A stretch of DNA of 9,180 nt. Origin: Pseudomonadota bacterium. GTDB taxonomy: Bacteria > Pseudomonadota > Alphaproteobacteria > Sphingomonadales > SMXR01. Each line of letters opens with the position of its first letter. The first letter of the stretch is position 1. Under the pieces are notes generated by a model, which made no database searches, was not told the origin of the DNA, and worked only from the letters and a program-made list of their open reading frames with translations. Positions 7,399 through 9,180 of this stretch are shown here, piece after piece. The translations under genes were made by a program, and so were the position numbers. The stretch covers positions 1 to 9,180 of the forward strand of contig JACZYI010000063.1 in the NCBI GenBank assembly GCA_022571175.1. The letters are read 5' to 3'.

Positions 7399-9150
7399 AT
7401 GGCTGACACTGAGGTTTGGCAAAATACGGTTGAGATGTTTTTTGCCCAGGCGGAAAGGCTTGGGGTAAAACCCTTTCTTTGGGTCAAGTCTGGACAAGTA
7501 TACACGCCTCTCAGCTGGTCAGACACCGCGAACCAGGTTTTGAAGCTCGCCGCCGGCTTCAAGGCCTTAGGGATAAAAACGGGCGACCGTATCATCATAC
7601 TTTCAGAAAACCGGCCGGAGTGGTGCATTGCGGACTTGGCGATAATGACTGTGGGCGCCATAACCGTACCGGTTTACACCACAAATACTGCCGAAGATCA
7701 TCGGCATGTGGTCGAAAACAGCGGCGCTAAAGGCGTAATAATTTCGAAACGCAAGCTAGCAGAGCGTTTTTTTCCTGCGGCTCATGAATCTGATTTGCTT
7801 GGGTTTGCGATCATCATTGAGCCCCCCGAGCTGGCGCAAAATCTGAATGTTACAATCCATACCTGGCATGACATGTTGGCCCGGGAGGTAGATGTCTCAG
7901 AGGTTCGAGAACAACTTTCAGCTATCAAGCCGGACGACACCGCCTGCATAATTTATACATCGGGCACTGGGGGTGCCCCAAAGGGAGTGATGATACATCA
8001 TGGTGCCTTGCTGCATAACTGTCGGGGAGCAAAGGATGTTGTTGCCGAGCTTGGTCTCGGAAATGATCGATTCTTGAGCTTTTTACCCCTGTCACATGCC
8101 TATGAACATACGGGAGGTCAATTTTTGCCCATATATTTGGGTGCGGAGATCTTTTATGGCGAATCTCTCGACAGGCTTGCCACCAACATGCAGGAGTGTC
8201 ACCCCACCATCATGACGGTTGTACCCCGCCTGTTTGAACTTTTACGGCTGCGTATCACCAGGGCGATAAAAGACAAGGGTGGGCTCGCTGCAAAAATGTT
8301 CGATCGGGCGTTATCCCTGGGCAGCAAGGCGGTAGAAAACCCAAACTCCATGTCCCTAATCGAGAAGACCGAAAATGCAATGCTGACCCTCCTGGTGCGC
8401 TCCCAGGTGCGAAAGCGCTTTGGCAGCAAGATAAAGGCGCTGGTTTCCGGCGGCGCACCGCTTAATTATGAAGTGGGGCTTTTCTTTGCCGCGTTAGGCG
8501 TGCCTTTGCTTCAGGGTTATGGGCAAACAGAATCGGGGCCGGTAATCTGTGTTAATCGCCCTTCATCAATGAAACTTGGCACCGTTGGCCCTCCCCTGAA
8601 AGATACCGACGTCATGATTGCGGAAGATGGTGAAATACTGGTTCGAGGCGCTTTGGTCATGAAAGGTTACTGGCGGGACGAAGAAGCCACAGCGCTGGCC
8701 CTGCGTGATGGCTGGCTGCATACGGGAGACATAGGTATTTTCGATGAAGATGGCCATCTGGTCATAACCGACAGAAAAAAAGATATTATTGTCAATGACA
8801 AGGGAGAGAATGTGTCCCCCCAACGTATCGAAGGCATGCTGACTCTGGAGCCGGAAATTTCTCAAGCCATGATTTATGGCGACAGGAAAACCCATCTGGT
8901 GGCCCTTCTGGTGCCCGATGCCGAGTTTTTAAAATCATCCAGCAAGAACAGTAAGACTGACATACTCAAGGCTGTGGACGTTGCGGTTTCGCGTGTAAAC
9001 AAGAGGGTATCGAATATTGAGAAAATTCGACGATTTGCCTTGGCTGATGAACCATTTTCAATCGAGAACGCCCAGATGACACCAACCCTGAAAATCCGGC
9101 GTCACATTATTTCGTCATCCTACCGGGAAATTCTGGAAGGCCTTTATTGA
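7399..9150 (+). CDS. Long-chain fatty acid--CoA ligase (AMP-forming acyl-CoA synthetase, FAA1/COG1022 type)
   Basis: The enzyme activates a fatty acid with ATP to an acyl-adenylate and transfers it to CoA, supplying beta-oxidation or lipid synthesis at the cytosolic face of the membrane. From the ATG at 7399 it has 583 residues, normal for the family. ANL-superfamily motifs are all present in order: the phosphate-binding loop YTSGTGGAPKG (186-196), LPLSHAYEHTGG, VPRLFE, the adenine-binding GYGQTES (373-379), the ribose-binding aspartate in HTGDIG (D444), the hinge TDRKKDI (R459), and the catalytic lysine near the end in PTLKIRR (K565). The loop has Gly at 191 where many relatives have Thr, which I recall as common in alphaproteobacterial members. 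There is no signal peptide or transmembrane helix. It is transcribed away from the 209-residue gene. The exact chain-length preference cannot be read from the sequence, and a role with other aryl or acyl acids is possible, so no gene symbol is given. Confidence 0.94.
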   Translation: MADTEVWQNTVEMFFAQAERLGVKPFLWVKSGQVYTPLSWSDTANQVLKLAAGFKALGIKTGDRIIILSENRPEWCIADLAIMTVGAITVPVYTTNTAEDHRHVVENSGAKGVIISKRKLAERFFPAAHESDLLGFAIIIEPPELAQNLNVTIHTWHDMLAREVDVSEVREQLSAIKPDDTACIIYTSGTGGAPKGVMIHHGALLHNCRGAKDVVAELGLGNDRFLSFLPLSHAYEHTGGQFLPIYLGAEIFYGESLDRLATNMQECHPTIMTVVPRLFELLRLRITRAIKDKGGLAAKMFDRALSLGSKAVENPNSMSLIEKTENAMLTLLVRSQVRKRFGSKIKALVSGGAPLNYEVGLFFAALGVPLLQGYGQTESGPVICVNRPSSMKLGTVGPPLKDTDVMIAEDGEILVRGALVMKGYWRDEEATALALRDGWLHTGDIGIFDEDGHLVITDRKKDIIVNDKGENVSPQRIEGMLTLEPEISQAMIYGDRKTHLVALLVPDAEFLKSSSKNSKTDILKAVDVAVSRVNKRVSNIEKIRRFALADEPFSIENAQMTPTLKIRRHIISSSYREILEGLY

Positions 9151-9180
9151 TTTCGGCGGATTTTCGTGGGGAAGAGGCCC

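Noticed and set aside
9139..9179. Short inverted match GGCCT (9139-9143) and AGGCC (9175-9179) after the acyl-CoA synthetase, considered as a terminator.
   Set aside because: Only five pairs with a loop over 30 bases and no T-tract; the window ends before anything further can be judged.

Overview
The window carries four protein-coding genes, all of them apparently chromosomal and intact apart from the first, which is cut by the left edge. The encoded proteins point to an alphaproteobacterium of moderate GC content. The evidence is an alphaproteobacterial-looking C-terminal segment in PurH, a very large (about 1,600-residue) NAD-dependent glutamate dehydrogenase, and a COG1022-type acyl-CoA ligase with the TSGTGGAPKG form of the ATP-binding loop. 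I cannot name the genus from the sequence. No tRNA, rRNA, CRISPR array, insertion sequence, integrase or phage gene was seen.

Layout: 1-1448 (+) is purH without its first 50 or so codons. It converges with the NAD-glutamate dehydrogenase gene (1461-6317, -); their stop codons are only 12 bases apart and lie inside the loop of a 12-bp inverted repeat (11 of 12 pairs). Upstream of the dehydrogenase, in the same direction, is an unnamed 209-residue protein gene (6397-7026, -). The 79-base gap between them holds a plausible sigma70-type promoter for the dehydrogenase. A 372-base non-coding gap (7027-7398) separates this leftward pair from a rightward long-chain acyl-CoA synthetase gene (7399-9150, +). 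That gap should hold two divergent promoters and contains several small inverted repeats.

Function: the genes are metabolic. PurH completes IMP synthesis. The dehydrogenase degrades glutamate to 2-oxoglutarate and ammonium with NAD, feeding the TCA cycle. The ligase activates fatty acids as CoA thioesters for beta-oxidation or lipid synthesis. The unnamed protein may be co-expressed with the dehydrogenase, but nothing in its sequence gives it a function. I did not find a convincing new biological system; the points most worth a second look are the unnamed gene, the convergent-junction inverted repeat and the structured divergent intergenic region.
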